A stretch of 64,000 nucleotides of DNA from Rhodoligotrophos sp. CJ14 (GCF_038811545.1 NZ_CP133319.1:620001-684000); one strand, 5' to 3'; counted from the first letter of the stretch, positions 9,808-18,737 are shown. The notes: generated by a model not told the origin, from the letters alone. Made by a program: numbers and translations.

Positions 9808-11265
9808 ATGAAGCTCTTCATTGCCGGTTTCGACACCGAGACGAATACTTTTGTGCCGCAGCCCACCAGCCGGCGGGGCTTCGAGGAAGGGTTCATAGCC
9901 CATGGCGATGCCACCCGGCGGCCTGAGAACTATTGCTCGGCCCAGCTCCATATCTGGCGCCGCCGCGCCGAAGAGAACGGCATCGAGGTCGCGGAATCCC
10001 TATGCACCTATGCGGAGCCCGGTGGCCTGATCATCCGCCAGGTCTACGAGGAACTGCGTGATGAGATCCTGCACGATTTGAAGGCAGCCGGCCCTGTCGA
10101 TATGGTGCTGCTCGCCCTTCACGGCGCCATGGCCGCGGAAGGTTATGATGATTGCGAGGGCGACATTCTCGCCCGCATCCGTGCGGTTGCGGGCCCGCGT
10201 GCCATTATCGGCGCCGAGTTTGACCTTCACGCCCATTTGACCGACACCATGGTCCGGCACCCCGATATTCTCGTGGGCTACAAGGAATATCCCCACATAG
10301 ACATTCCGGATCGTGCCGAAGAGCTGTTTGCCCTTGCTTATGACGCGGCGCAGGGTAGGACCCGGCCTGTCATGGCCCTCTCCGACTGCCGCATGATCGG
10401 CACCTTCCGCACCACCGAACAGCCTTTGCGCGGCTTCGTTGATCAGATGATGGAAATGGAAGGGCGCGACGGCATTCTCTCGGTCTCCCTCAGCCATTCC
10501 TTCCCCTGGGCCGACAATCCTGATGTCGGGGCGAAGCTGCTGGTGGTCGCCGATGGTGATCGGAACCACGCGCAAACCGTGGCCGACCGGCTGCGTGATG
10601 AGCTCTTCGCGATGCGCCATGCCATCGCCCCGCGCTTCCTGAGCTTCGATGCAGCCCTGGACGAAGCACTCGCCACGCCTGGCGCTCCCGTGGTGATCGC
10701 CGACGTCGCGGACAATGCGGGCGGCGGCGCGCCGAGCGATTCAACCTTCTGCCTGAAACGCATGCTTGAGCGCGGCATCACCAATGCCGCAAGCGGCTAT
10801 TACTGGGACCCCATCGCGGTGAAATTCTGCTTCGACGCAGGCCTTGGCGCGCGCTTCCGGCTGCGCTTGGGGGGCAAATGTGGTGAGACATCGGGCGATC
10901 CCGTCGATCTCACCGTAACGGTCAAGGGCCTTGCCGAGAATGCGACCCAGCGCTTCGGCCGGGCCGTGGGCTCGCTCGGTGCTGCCGCCTGGGTCGAGGC
11001 CGAAGGCATCGATATCGTGATCAACAGCCAGCGCACCCAGGTCTTTCACCCCGAAGGCTTCGCGGCCCTCGGCCTTGATGTGCGCGAGCGCAAGATTGTG
11101 GTGGTGAAGTCGATCCAGCACTTTCATGCGGGATTTGCACCCATTGCCGCAAAGATCCTCTATGCGGCGACCCCCGGCGCGCTCAGCCCCGATTTCGCCA
11201 ACCTGCCTTATACGAAGCTCGCCCGGCCATATTGGCCAAGGGTTGAGGATCCGTTCGGCGATTGA
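9808..11265 (+). CDS. M81 family metallopeptidase (MlrC / DUF1485 type)
   Basis: 485 residues, full length for the family. The N-terminus MKLFIAGFDTETNTFVP, the LLALHGAMAAEGYDDCEGD segment, EFDLHAHLT and GYKEYPHID carry the His and Asp residues expected to bind zinc. The C-terminal domain contains ADVADNAGGGAPSDST and KSIQHFHAGFAPIA, typical of the MlrC family. MlrC cleaves linearised microcystin in sphingomonads, but most homologues are uncharacterised and may act on other small peptides or amide substrates. No signal peptide is seen, so it is probably cytoplasmic. It stands alone between the chemosensory operon and the cobalamin genes. Confidence 0.9.
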   Translation: MKLFIAGFDTETNTFVPQPTSRRGFEEGFIAHGDATRRPENYCSAQLHIWRRRAEENGIEVAESLCTYAEPGGLIIRQVYEELRDEILHDLKAAGPVDMVLLALHGAMAAEGYDDCEGDILARIRAVAGPRAIIGAEFDLHAHLTDTMVRHPDILVGYKEYPHIDIPDRAEELFALAYDAAQGRTRPVMALSDCRMIGTFRTTEQPLRGFVDQMMEMEGRDGILSVSLSHSFPWADNPDVGAKLLVVADGDRNHAQTVADRLRDELFAMRHAIAPRFLSFDAALDEALATPGAPVVIADVADNAGGGAPSDSTFCLKRMLERGITNAASGYYWDPIAVKFCFDAGLGARFRLRLGGKCGETSGDPVDLTVTVKGLAENATQRFGRAVGSLGAAAWVEAEGIDIVINSQRTQVFHPEGFAALGLDVRERKIVVVKSIQHFHAGFAPIAAKILYAATPGALSPDFANLPYTKLARPYWPRVEDPFGD

Positions 11266-11312
11266 GCCTGATCGGACCCGTCAGGCCGGTGACGACGCGG
11301 CAACCCCGGCGG

Positions 11313-11345
11313 TCATGCCTAGGCTTGACCAGGGCATCCAGACCG
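11313..11345 (+). repeat. Degenerate alphaproteobacterial intergenic repeat (single arm)
   Basis: The stretch GTCATGCCTAGGCTTGACC followed by AGGGCATCCAGAC matches the common intergenic consensus of many Hyphomicrobiales (TCATGCCCGGGCTTGACCCGGGCATCC) and contains an internal inverted repeat. It lies in the 115 bp gap between the peptidase gene and the end of cbtA. A related, more complete copy is at 51262-51366. Confidence 0.55.
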
Positions 11346-11380
11346 CAAATGACCCGCGCTTTCGCTTAAACGCCGACGGC

Positions 11381-12082
11381 TCAATCCGCGGTCATGCGCG
11401 AAACCGCAAAGCCCGCCGCCACCGCCGGCAGGATCCAGACGAGAGCCTGCACCACCAGCGACGCGGACGCAAAGGATGCCGCAATTTCGGCCGGCACTTG
11501 GCTCGCCACCTCTTGCGTGTGCGGCGCACCGATCAGATGTGGCAGGCAGATCAGCACCACGCCGAGCCCGACCCACAGCGCCGTCCGGCCAAAGGCAAAG
11601 CATGCGAGCGCCGCGGCGGTCGCAATCGCCGTGCCGGCCCACCAGAGCTGGCGCGCGCCGAGATCCACATAGGCCGCACCCGGCAATTCCGGCGCAAGGC
11701 CCAGCGCCGGCGCAAGCCCGGTGGCAATGAACCCGGCCATCGCCCAGGGTACGATGCTGCGGGCGCTGATCGCCTCGCCCTTCACCCACATGGCCGCAAG
11801 CAGCATCCACGCATAGCCGACCGCGACAACGCAGGTCATCACGCTGGTCGAGAACAGCCGCGCGAAGTCATTTCCGCCCGCCTCGCCCGCAGCCGGGCCG
11901 TGAGCCGGACCATGGGCGAGCCAGAGCAGCGCGCCGTTGAGCGTCGCCTGCGCGGCCTCTTGTGCCTCGAACAATTCCGCGTGGAGGATGAGCGGCGTCG
12001 TCGTTACCGCCTGAATTGCGGCAACGGCGATTCCTCCGGCCAGGCCTCCGATGAGGCCGCCGGCGAGAACTTTGCCGAACAT
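11381..12082 (-). CDS. cbtA: CbtA family protein, predicted cobalt transporter membrane subunit
   Basis: 233 residues with about five to six membrane segments: LAGGLIGGLAGGIAVAAIQ at the start, CVVAVGYAWMLLAAMWV, WAMAGFIATGLAPALGL, WAGTAIATAAALACFAFG and LVVQALVWILPAVAAGFAV. The N-terminal helix followed by a polar ILHAELFEAQ stretch is the CbtA signature. It begins 3 nt after cbtB and is read from the same cobalamin riboswitch, which fits the predicted role in cobalt uptake for B12 synthesis. Transport by CbtAB was predicted from regulon comparison; the mechanism is inferred, not shown here. Confidence 0.88.
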   Translation of the reverse strand: MFGKVLAGGLIGGLAGGIAVAAIQAVTTTPLILHAELFEAQEAAQATLNGALLWLAHGPAHGPAAGEAGGNDFARLFSTSVMTCVVAVGYAWMLLAAMWVKGEAISARSIVPWAMAGFIATGLAPALGLAPELPGAAYVDLGARQLWWAGTAIATAAALACFAFGRTALWVGLGVVLICLPHLIGAPHTQEVASQVPAEIAASFASASLVVQALVWILPAVAAGFAVSRMTAD

Positions 12083-12085
12083 GGG

Positions 12086-12280
12086 CTAGTGGCAGGGATA
12101 GGAGAGCGCGTGCCGCGTGTCATGCGCCGCATCATGCAGGCTCTGCGCATGAGAGAAACCGGCGAGGAAAACCAGCGCGGTACCCATGGCGAAGATCAGT
12201 GCCGGCGCGGCCAGCCGCGACAGGACGGATGAGGATGATGCGCGATCCGACGCTGCGGTCATGCGGGTTTCAACAGCCAT
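12086..12280 (-). CDS. cbtB: CbtB family protein, small His-tailed cobalt transporter subunit
   Basis: 64 residues from the ATG at 12280, chosen because AGGAGG lies 8 nt upstream; an upstream in-frame codon at 12304 would give 72 residues. One membrane helix (LAAPALIFAMGTALVFLAGF) is followed by a short C-terminal tail with four His residues and one Cys (HDAAHDTRHALSYPCH), the expected metal-binding end of CbtB. It is the first gene after the riboswitch at 12325-12490, and cbtA follows 3 nt downstream. Confidence 0.9.
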   Translation of the reverse strand: MAVETRMTAASDRASSSSVLSRLAAPALIFAMGTALVFLAGFSHAQSLHDAAHDTRHALSYPCH

Positions 12281-12324
12281 AGCACTTGCCTCCTGCCGCT
12301 CCACCGGCGGCCTCTCGAACAGCT

Positions 12325-12490
12325 CCAGGGGACCGGCAGGTCTACTGGCTCGCGCCTCGATCGCTCCGATCCTCCCTTCCCGGCTGCTGCCAGTGGGTCA
12401 ACAGGACGGAGCTCGGCGCCTACAGTTGCGGGGACAGCCGCGGCTTTTCCCGTGCTTGTCGCACGAATCACCGTGTTCCCTCTTCGCCCT
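12325..12490 (-). promoter_or_regulatory. Cobalamin (adenosylcobalamin) riboswitch upstream of cbtBA
   Basis: Read on the minus strand, the segment shows the conserved order of the cobalamin element: GGGAACACGGTG, then GCGGCTGTCCCCGCAACTGT, then the CCACTGG ... CCGGGAAGG block, and finally GAGCCAGTAGACCTGCC. It ends about 45 nt before the cbtB start with its ribosome site. Binding of coenzyme B12 would be expected to close the leader and repress cbtBA. The 12326-12350 part can also pair with the region before cbtB, but the expression platform was not folded. Confidence 0.93.
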
Positions 12491-12543
12491 TGCGGGACCG
12501 ATCCGGTTGCGACGCTACTTCAGCGCCACGGCCCTGTCGAGCC

Positions 12544-13197
12544 TCATTTCACGAAGATGCGAGCGCTGGGATCGGTTTTCGCTTGCCATCCGACCCGCGC
12601 GAGCTCGGGCACCACATTTGCGTCCTGAGGATAGCCGAGGCACAGATACCCGATGAGCCGCCAGGACGGCGCCCGGGCGAGCAGAGCCTTGATCGCCGCC
12701 GGATCAAGAATCGACACCCAGCCGATGCCGAGACCATGGGCGCGCGCCGCAAGCCATAAGGTATGAATGGCACTCACGGCGGAGTAATGCAGCATCTCCG
12801 GCATGGTCTGGCGTCCTAATCCCCTGCCTTGCGAACAGGCCTCCTCGACGAAGACCGCAAGGTGGACCGGCGCATCATCAAGCCCGGCGAGCTTGAGCCG
12901 GGCATAAAGGGCTGCATCCTCTCCCTCATAGCCTTCGAGCGCGCGCGCATTGACCGTCTCGAAATTGGCGCGTACCGCCTCCCGGGCAGCTTCGCTCTCG
13001 ACCCGCACGATCCGCCAGGGCTGGCTATTGCCGACCGATGGCGCGAGATCAACGAGGCCTAGCAGATAATCGAGCAGATGTTCGTCCACCGGATCGCGGC
13101 GGAAATGGCGCACATCCCTGCGCCAGCGCAGCAGGGATTCGAGCTCCGCCCGGAACCCATCACTAAACACTGGTCCTATCAAATGCTTGTCGGTCAT
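12544..13197 (-). CDS. bluB: 5,6-dimethylbenzimidazole synthase BluB
   Basis: 217 residues from the ATG at 13197 (MTDKHLIGPVF); an upstream in-frame start at 13248 would add 17 residues and overlap the divergent cobD. Nitroreductase-like fold with the BluB signature RRDVRHFRRDPV and LAPSVGNSQPWRIV, the flavin-binding and substrate-pocket region. The enzyme destroys reduced FMN with oxygen to make the lower ligand of B12. It sits upstream of the cbtBA riboswitch on the same strand, but the riboswitch lies after its stop codon, so bluB has its own promoter in the short gap before cobD. Confidence 0.94.
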   Translation of the reverse strand: MTDKHLIGPVFSDGFRAELESLLRWRRDVRHFRRDPVDEHLLDYLLGLVDLAPSVGNSQPWRIVRVESEAAREAVRANFETVNARALEGYEGEDAALYARLKLAGLDDAPVHLAVFVEEACSQGRGLGRQTMPEMLHYSAVSAIHTLWLAARAHGLGIGWVSILDPAAIKALLARAPSWRLIGYLCLGYPQDANVVPELARVGWQAKTDPSARIFVK

Positions 13198-13247
13198 GCG
13201 ATCCCCGCATACACCGCCTATCATTGCCCTATCCAGCGCGATCGCCA

Positions 13248-14237
13248 ATGATCCATTCTCAAAATCTGCTCATATTATTCATTGCTTTGCCGGTCGAGGC
13301 AGTCCTCGGCTATCCCGACCGCTTGTTTCGTGCGATCGGTCATCCCGTCACCTGGATCGGGATGCTGATCTCAAAGCTCGATCAAGGCCTCAACCGCAGC
13401 AGCGATCCTGACGGCGCACGCCGGCTCAAGGGCACGCTTGCCTTAGCGCTGCTTCTGGTTGTGACCGGAGCGGTGGCGATCGCGGCGGAGCGGCTGCTTG
13501 ATGCGCTGTTGCCGGCCCCGCTGGCGATCATGGCCCTGGCCGTTCTCGCCTCGACCCTCATCGCCCAGCGCAGCCTCGATCGCCATGTTCTGGCCGTCGC
13601 CGAAGGCCTTGAGCGCGACGGGCTGGCCGGTGGAAGGCGAGCGGTCTCCCAGATCGTCGGTCGCAATCCGGAGGCCCTGGATGAACCAGCGGTGTGCCGG
13701 GCGGCCATGGAAAGCCTGGCTGAGAATTTTTCCGACGGCGCGGTGGCGCCGGCCTTCTGGTGCGCGATCGCCGGTCTGCCGGGAATCAGCCTTTACAAGG
13801 CCGTCAACACGGCCGACAGCATGATCGGCCATAGGACAGAGCGTTACGCGGCCTTTGGCTGGGCCGCCGCAAGGCTCGATGATCTCGTGAACCTGCCTGC
13901 ATCGCGGCTTTCCGCCCTCTGGCTGATCATCGCCGCCGCGCTCCTGCCCGATTGCCAAGTGCGCAGCGCCTGGCAGGCGATCTGGCGCGATGCTCGCCAC
14001 CACAAATCCCCCAATGCCGGCTGGCCGGAGGCGGCCCTGGCCGGCGCCCTGGGGCTGAAGCTGAATGGTCCCAAAATTTATGGGGACACCCTGCGTAACG
14101 ATGCCTGGATGGGCGATGGCCGCAGCGAGGCAACACCCGCCGACATCAGGCGCGCCTTATGCCTCTATCGGCTGGCCTGCGCGATACAAGGCTTCGCGGT
14201 CCTCACGGCACTGCTCATGGTCAGCGCGCTCGTTTGA
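13248..14237 (+). CDS. cobD: Adenosylcobinamide-phosphate synthase CobD/CbiB
   Basis: About 329 residues from the ATG at 13248; an upstream in-frame start at 13224 adds eight residues. An integral membrane protein with the family signature [19 protein letters not shown] near the N-terminus, [19 protein letters not shown] in the middle, and [19 protein letters not shown]. It attaches the aminopropanol arm to adenosylcobyric acid at the inner membrane. The Sinorhizobium/Pseudomonas name is CobD, the Salmonella name CbiB. It is divergent from bluB and overlaps the 3' end of cobQ on the other strand by 17 bp. Confidence 0.95.
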   Translation: MIHSQNLLILFIALPVEAVLGYPDRLFRAIGHPVTWIGMLISKLDQGLNRSSDPDGARRLKGTLALALLLVVTGAVAIAAERLLDALLPAPLAIMALAVLASTLIAQRSLDRHVLAVAEGLERDGLAGGRRAVSQIVGRNPEALDEPAVCRAAMESLAENFSDGAVAPAFWCAIAGLPGISLYKAVNTADSMIGHRTERYAAFGWAAARLDDLVNLPASRLSALWLIIAAALLPDCQVRSAWQAIWRDARHHKSPNAGWPEAALAGALGLKLNGPKIYGDTLRNDAWMGDGRSEATPADIRRALCLYRLACAIQGFAVLTALLMVSALV

Positions 14238-15687
14238 GGATGCCGTCTATGTCAAGATGCCGTTCGAGATGGGCAGCGAGCCTGTCCAGCGCATCTTCGA
14301 CCGCCTGCTCATGCGAGACCCCGGACGCTTCACCGCCGAGCTTGCGGATGAAGGCCGCGCGTTGCCGGTCATCCCCGAACAGCCCGTGCACATAGGTGCC
14401 CATCACCCGGCCATCACCCGATCGCGCGCCATCAACCCGGCCATCCCCGAGCCGCAGCACGGGGCTGGTCATCTCAGCGCCAGTGGTGCGGCCCACATGC
14501 ATTTCATATCCCCGGAAAGGCACGCTATCGGGCACGCTTACGCCCTGAACCTCACGGAGAGTCTTATCGCCGGTGAGCACGGTTTCGACCTCGAGCAGGC
14601 CAAGGCCCGCGACCTCGCAAGCCGGCCCCTCGATGCCATACGGATCAGCAATCCTTCGCCCCAGCATCTGAAAGCCGCCGCAGATCCCGAGAACATGACC
14701 GCCCCGCCGCAGATGGGCCCGCAGATCGATATCCCAACCATTGGCAATGAATGCGTGAAGGTCGGCAATCGTGGCTTTTGACCCCGGCAGCACGATGAGC
14801 TTGGCATCACCCGGCAGCGGCTCGCCCGGCTTGACCAAGATGAGGTCGACACCCCCTTCGGCAGCAAGCGGATCGAAATCATCGAAATTGGCAATGCGCG
14901 GCAGCAGCGGCACGGCGATCTTCACCTTTGCTTCAGGCTTGCGCGCGTCCAGCCGTTCGGCAAGGTCGAGCGCATCTTCCGCCGGCAATCGCGCCGCCTC
15001 CGGCAGAAATGGCACGAGCCCCAGCGGCGCCCAGCCGGTGCGCGATGCAATCTCCCGCATCCCGTCAGCAAAGAGGCTTGGATCACCGCGCATCTTATTG
15101 ACGATGAAGCCGTCGATCATCTTGGCATCGTCAGCCTCCAGCACCGCCTTCGTGCCGACAAGGCTCGCAATCACGCCGCCCCGGTCGATATCCCCGACCA
15201 GCACCACCGGCACATTTGCCGCCCGGGCAAAGCCCATATTGGCAATGTCATTGGCTCGCAGATTGATCTCGGACGCACTGCCCGCGCCCTCGACCAGCAC
15301 GATATCGGCCTCAGCCTTCAGACGAGCAAAACTGTCGAGCACGAAGCCCAGAAGCTCTCGCTTCACCGACTGGAACTGCCGCGCTCCCGCCTGCCCCCAG
15401 ATCCGGCCCTGCACGATGACCTGCGCACCCGTCTCGCTTTGTGGCTTGAGCAGCACCGGATTCATATGGACCGAAAGCGGCAAGCGGGCAGCCCGCGCCT
15501 GGAGGGCCTGCGCCCGCCCGATCTCGCCGCCATCGGCGGTCACCGCCGCATTGTTCGACATATTCTGCGGCTTGAACGGGGCAACGCGAATGCCACGATG
15601 AGCGAGCGCGCGCGCAAGCCCGGCCACCACCAGCGACTTGCCCACATTGGAGCCCGTGCCCTGAAACATGATTGCCCGCGCCGTCAT
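14221..15687 (-). CDS. cobQ: Cobyric acid synthase CobQ
   Basis: 488 residues. N-terminal ATP-binding domain with P-loop [19 protein letters not shown] and [10 protein letters not shown], and a C-terminal class I glutamine amidotransferase-like domain with the Cys in [12 protein letters not shown] and the His in [11 protein letters not shown]. It amidates four side chains of adenosylcobyrinic acid diamide using glutamine. The third gene of the minus-strand cobU-cobO-cobQ unit, 15 nt after cobO. Length and motifs are normal. Confidence 0.97.
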   Translation of the reverse strand: MTARAIMFQGTGSNVGKSLVVAGLARALAHRGIRVAPFKPQNMSNNAAVTADGGEIGRAQALQARAARLPLSVHMNPVLLKPQSETGAQVIVQGRIWGQAGARQFQSVKRELLGFVLDSFARLKAEADIVLVEGAGSASEINLRANDIANMGFARAANVPVVLVGDIDRGGVIASLVGTKAVLEADDAKMIDGFIVNKMRGDPSLFADGMREIASRTGWAPLGLVPFLPEAARLPAEDALDLAERLDARKPEAKVKIAVPLLPRIANFDDFDPLAAEGGVDLILVKPGEPLPGDAKLIVLPGSKATIADLHAFIANGWDIDLRAHLRRGGHVLGICGGFQMLGRRIADPYGIEGPACEVAGLGLLEVETVLTGDKTLREVQGVSVPDSVPFRGYEMHVGRTTGAEMTSPVLRLGDGRVDGARSGDGRVMGTYVHGLFGDDRQRAAFIRKLGGEASGVSHEQAVEDALDRLAAHLERHLDIDGILKRAR

Positions 15688-15702
15688 GAAGGATCGCTCC
15701 GC

Positions 15703-16317
15703 TCAGAACTCGATGCCGGGCTGCGCCTTCACTCCGGCCGCGAAATGGTGCTTCACCTGCCCCATCTCGGTCACGAGGTCCGCCGCCTCGATCAGGGCGG
15801 GCTTCGCGTTACGCCCCGTGACCACTACATGCAGATCCGGCCGCCGCGCCTTCAGCTTCTCCACCACCTGATCGAGCGGCAGATACTCATAGCGAAGCGC
15901 GATATTGAGCTCATCGAGGATCAGCAGGCGCAAATCCGGATCATCCATCAGAGCGCAAGCCTTGCCCCAGGCCGCTTCCGCCGCCGCGATATCCCGTGCC
16001 TTATCCTGTGTTTCCCAGGTGAACCCCTCGCCCATGCTGTGCCATTCGACGAGATCACCGAACCCTTCGAGCACCGCCCGTTCGCCGGTCGACCAGGCCC
16101 CCTTGATGAACTGCACCACCCCGACCTTGCCGCCATTGCCGATCATGCGCAGGGCGAGCCCGAAGGCGGCGGTCGATTTCCCCTTGCCCGGCCCCGTATG
16201 GACGATCAGCAAGCCTTTCTCCAGGGTCTTGGCGGCAACCTCCGCATCCTGGACCGCCTTGCGCTTGGCCATCTTGGCCCGGTGACGTTCCTGCTCGTCC
16301 TGATTGATCCCTGTCAT
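15703..16317 (-). CDS. cobO: Cob(I)yrinic acid a,c-diamide adenosyltransferase CobO
   Basis: 204 residues. The P-loop VHTGPGKGKSTAAFGLALR and the following GVVQFIKG and LDELNIALRYEYL segments are diagnostic of the CobA/CobO/BtuR ATP:corrinoid adenosyltransferases. A basic N-terminal region of about 35 residues precedes the domain, as in CobO of other alphaproteobacteria. It adds the 5'-deoxyadenosyl ligand to Co(I) corrinoid. It lies 7 nt after cobU and 15 nt before cobQ. Confidence 0.97.
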   Translation of the reverse strand: MTGINQDEQERHRAKMAKRKAVQDAEVAAKTLEKGLLIVHTGPGKGKSTAAFGLALRMIGNGGKVGVVQFIKGAWSTGERAVLEGFGDLVEWHSMGEGFTWETQDKARDIAAAEAAWGKACALMDDPDLRLLILDELNIALRYEYLPLDQVVEKLKARRPDLHVVVTGRNAKPALIEAADLVTEMGQVKHHFAAGVKAQPGIEF

Positions 16318-16324
16318 TTCCCTC

Positions 16325-16849
16325 TCACTTCACCTGGAGCGGCAGGCCTGCCACCATCAGCACCACCCGATCCGCCCGCGCGGCGATCCTTTGGTTCAAG
16401 CGGCCCTGCTCGTCGCGAAATGCCCGCGCCAATGCATTCTCTGGCACGATGCCGAGCCCCACCTCATTGGAGACCATGACCACCGGGCCTTTGTGGCGGT
16501 CGATCGCCTGATCAAGCGCCGCGAACTGAGCCTGCAAATCGTGCGCCCCGAGCATGAGATTACTGAGCCACAAGGTGAGACAATCCACCAGCACCGGCTG
16601 GCTGGGGTCGAGAGAGCCGATGCTGCCAGCAAGATCGAGCGGGGCTTCGAGCGTCACCCAGCTCTCCGCGCGCCGGGCGCGGTGCTGAGCAATCCTTGCG
16701 CGCATTTCATCATCGAACGCCTGAGCCGTGGCGATATAGGCCCAGGGCGGCGCCTCGCTCGCCATTAGCTCTTCCGCATAGCGGCTCTTGCCCGACCGGG
16801 CACCGCCCAGAATGAGGGAGAGCTTTTGAAGACCACTGGCCAAGGCCAT
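16325..16849 (-). CDS. cobP: Adenosylcobinamide kinase / adenosylcobinamide-phosphate guanylyltransferase (CobU/CobP)
   Basis: 174 residues from the ATG at 16849, the normal size. The frame stays open for 76 more codons upstream, but that part is antisense to the B12 riboswitch at 16898-17076 and is not protein-like. The P-loop LILGGARSGKSRYAEELM, the histidine region FDDEMRARIAQHRARR (guanylylated His) and the GTPase-like VLVDCLTLWLSNL identify it. It phosphorylates adenosylcobinamide and transfers GMP to it. First gene of the minus-strand unit with cobO and cobQ; no riboswitch was seen on its own strand. Confidence 0.95.
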   Translation of the reverse strand: MALASGLQKLSLILGGARSGKSRYAEELMASEAPPWAYIATAQAFDDEMRARIAQHRARRAESWVTLEAPLDLAGSIGSLDPSQPVLVDCLTLWLSNLMLGAHDLQAQFAALDQAIDRHKGPVVMVSNEVGLGIVPENALARAFRDEQGRLNQRIAARADRVVLMVAGLPLQVK

Positions 16850-16897
16850 ACCGTCCGATCTGATTGACAGGTCACCCCCGAGGTCATAGCTAAATGT

Positions 16898-17076
16898 GGA
16901 CGGTTCTTCCATCATGGAAGATGAAAAGGGAATTCGGTGCAGCTCATGGGGAGCATGGGCCAATGCCGAAGCTGCCCCCGCAACTGTAAGCGTCGAGCTT
17001 GGGCGCTGTCCCACTGGCATGGGTGCCGGGAAGGGGTTCCAAGCGATCGAGGCGCGAGCCAGGAGACCTGCCGTCA
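16898..17076 (+). promoter_or_regulatory. Cobalamin riboswitch upstream of the DUF1636-cobW-cobN operon
   Basis: Plus-strand features in order: a hairpin around TTCTTCCATCATGGAAGA, AAGGGAATTCGGTGC, GCTGCCCCCGCAACTGTAAG, CCACTGGCATGGGTGCCGGG with AAGG, and GCGAGCCAGGAGACCTGCC. These are the conserved J and P elements of the cobalamin class. It is divergent from cobP, whose start is about 50 bp to the left, and precedes the 13-kb cob operon, which would therefore be repressed by coenzyme B12. Confidence 0.94.
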
Positions 17077-17148
17077 CATGATCCGGGTTGCCGGGCGGGG
17101 TGCGCCGGCTACGGACGGTATAGGTCCTCAGCCATGGCTTGAGGGTTC

Positions 17149-17205
17149 ATGCCGGGATCTCGTCGGGGTCATCATCGCCATTCGCACCCGCTGCTGGCCG
17201 CATAG
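17149..17205 (+). CDS. Candidate 18-residue His-rich peptide downstream of the riboswitch
   Basis: A short ORF, ATG at 17149, stop TAG at 17203-17205, encodes MPGSRRGHHRHSHPLLAA, with four His within seven residues. GAGGG lies 5 nt upstream of the ATG, a good ribosome-binding site. It is between the B12 riboswitch and the TTG start of the DUF1636 gene 27 bp further on. A metal-responsive leader peptide or a small cobalt-binding peptide would fit the position, but nothing proves translation and an ORF this short can occur by chance. Confidence 0.4.
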   Translation: MPGSRRGHHRHSHPLLAA

Positions 17206-17232
17206 ATATGCGGCGGACTGCGAGGAGCCCGC

Positions 17233-17673
17233 TTGACCGGAATCGGCCGACCAAAGCTGCATATTTGCGTAACCTGCCGCATGGCTGACGCGGCGCCGGA
17301 AGCCGATGGCGCGAGCTCATCGGCGTCGGGTGCCTCGAAGCCTCCTCACGGCCGCATCCTTTATGACACTTTGCGCGAACATCTGAGCGCGAAGGGTAAT
17401 GCATCGCCCGTCGAGCTGGTGCCGGTCGTCTGCCTCGCCAATTGCGACGAGGGCTGCTCCGGCGCGATCTCCCAAGCCGGCAAATGGACCTATCTCCTCC
17501 GCCGCCTGTCGCCTGCGATCAGCGCCGATATTCTCACCTATTGCGAAGCCTATGCCGCATCCCCGACCGGCGGCGTGCTTCGCTCGAAGCGGCCAGCCTC
17601 CCTCAGCGAAGCGATTGGCGGCCGCGCTCCCGCCCCCGACCAGATTCTGCCTCGAATGGAGACGATCGAATGA
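17233..17673 (+). CDS. DUF1636 family metal-binding protein
   Basis: 146 residues from a TTG start that has AGGAG 6 nt upstream. The DUF1636 pattern is visible: ICVTCRMAD near the N-terminus and VVCLANCDEGCSGAISQAGKW in the middle (CxxC-type and CxxxC cysteines, as in thioredoxin-like ferredoxins), then YLLRRLSP. Function is not established; the family is repeatedly found next to cobW/cobN under B12 control and may bind cobalt or an Fe-S cluster. Its stop overlaps the cobW start (ATGA). Confidence 0.85.
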   Translation: MTGIGRPKLHICVTCRMADAAPEADGASSSASGASKPPHGRILYDTLREHLSAKGNASPVELVPVVCLANCDEGCSGAISQAGKWTYLLRRLSPAISADILTYCEAYAASPTGGVLRSKRPASLSEAIGGRAPAPDQILPRMETIE

Positions 17674-18713
17674 CTGTTGCGACGGGCAAGGTTCCAGCCA
17701 CGGTGATCACCGGCTTTCTCGGCGCCGGCAAGACGACGCTCGTGCGCCACGTGCTTGAGAATGCCGGGGGCAAGCGCCTTGCCCTGATCGTCAATGAGTT
17801 CGGCACGCAAGGCGTCGATGGTGAGATCGTACGGGGTTGCGGCATCAGCTCATGTCCCGAGGAAAACATCGTCGAGCTGGCCAACGGCTGCCTGTGCTGC
17901 ACGGTGGCGGATGAGTTCCTGCCCGCGATGGAGGCACTGCTGGATCGGCCGGAGCCGCCCCATCACATCATCATCGAAACGTCGGGGCTCGCCTTGCCCA
18001 AGCCCTTGCTCAAGGCGTTCGACTGGCCCTCGATCCGCTCGCGCGTCACCGTGGACGGCGTGATCGCGGTCGTCGATGGGCCGGCAGTGGCCGAGGGCCG
18101 ATTTGCCGACAATCCCGACGCCGTCGATGCCCAGCGCCGTGCCGACGATAATCTCGACCACGACAACCCGCTGGAAGAGGTCTACGAGGATCAGCTCAAT
18201 GCCGCTGATCTCATCGTGCTCAACAAGGCCGATCTGCTCGACCACGCCAAGTTAGACGCCCTCAAGGCCGAAATTGCAGCGAACATTCCCCGCGCTGTGA
18301 AGGTGATCCCGGCCCGCCAGGGGCAGATCGATCCGGCAATCCTGCTGGGATTGGGCGCTGCCGCCGAAGATGATCTGAGCGCGCGCCCCTCTCACCATGA
18401 CAGTGTCGATGGCGAGCACGAGCATGACGACTTCGACAGCTTCGTCATCGATATTGCCGAGATCGATGATCCCGCGCCGCTCTTGAGCCGCCTCAAGGCT
18501 GCCGCGGAAGCCCATGACATTCTGCGCATCAAGGGCTTTGTGGGCGTGGCCGGCAAGCCGCTGCGGCTCTTGATCCAGGGCGTTGGCAGCCGGTTCAGCC
18601 ATCACTATGACCGGCCCTGGTCGCCCACCGAGCCGCGCGATGGGAAGATCGTCATCATCGCCCAGAGCGGCTTTGACAGGCCCGCCATCGAGGCGATGGT
18701 CATTGGAGGTTGA
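17670..18713 (+). CDS. cobW: CobW, GTP-dependent metallochaperone for cobalt insertion
   Basis: 347 residues from the ATG at 17670, which overlaps the previous stop by 4 nt; the frame is open further upstream but that is a shadow. G3E GTPase motifs: P-loop ITGFLGAGKTTLVRHVL, the metal-binding ELANGCLCCTVAD (CxCC), ETSGLALPKPLL, and LIVLNKADLLD (NKxD). A His/Asp/Glu-rich stretch (HHDSVDGEHEHDDFD) precedes the C-terminal CobW_C domain (ILRIKGFVGV, RPWSP). It is thought to deliver Co2+ to the CobNST chelatase, consistent with cobN following after 24 bp. Confidence 0.96.
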   Translation: MTVATGKVPATVITGFLGAGKTTLVRHVLENAGGKRLALIVNEFGTQGVDGEIVRGCGISSCPEENIVELANGCLCCTVADEFLPAMEALLDRPEPPHHIIIETSGLALPKPLLKAFDWPSIRSRVTVDGVIAVVDGPAVAEGRFADNPDAVDAQRRADDNLDHDNPLEEVYEDQLNAADLIVLNKADLLDHAKLDALKAEIAANIPRAVKVIPARQGQIDPAILLGLGAAAEDDLSARPSHHDSVDGEHEHDDFDSFVIDIAEIDDPAPLLSRLKAAAEAHDILRIKGFVGVAGKPLRLLIQGVGSRFSHHYDRPWSPTEPRDGKIVIIAQSGFDRPAIEAMVIGG

Positions 18714-18737
18714 CGGCAGGAGCCGTCCGGTTGGTTC

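Noticed and set aside
16850-17077. N-terminal extension of cobP
   Set aside because: It is antisense to the cobalamin riboswitch and the cobP P-loop starts 15 residues after the ATG at 16849.
17442-17669. Upstream extension of cobW, giving 423 residues
   Set aside because: It overlaps the DUF1636 gene in another frame; the true start is the ATG at 17670 within ATGA.
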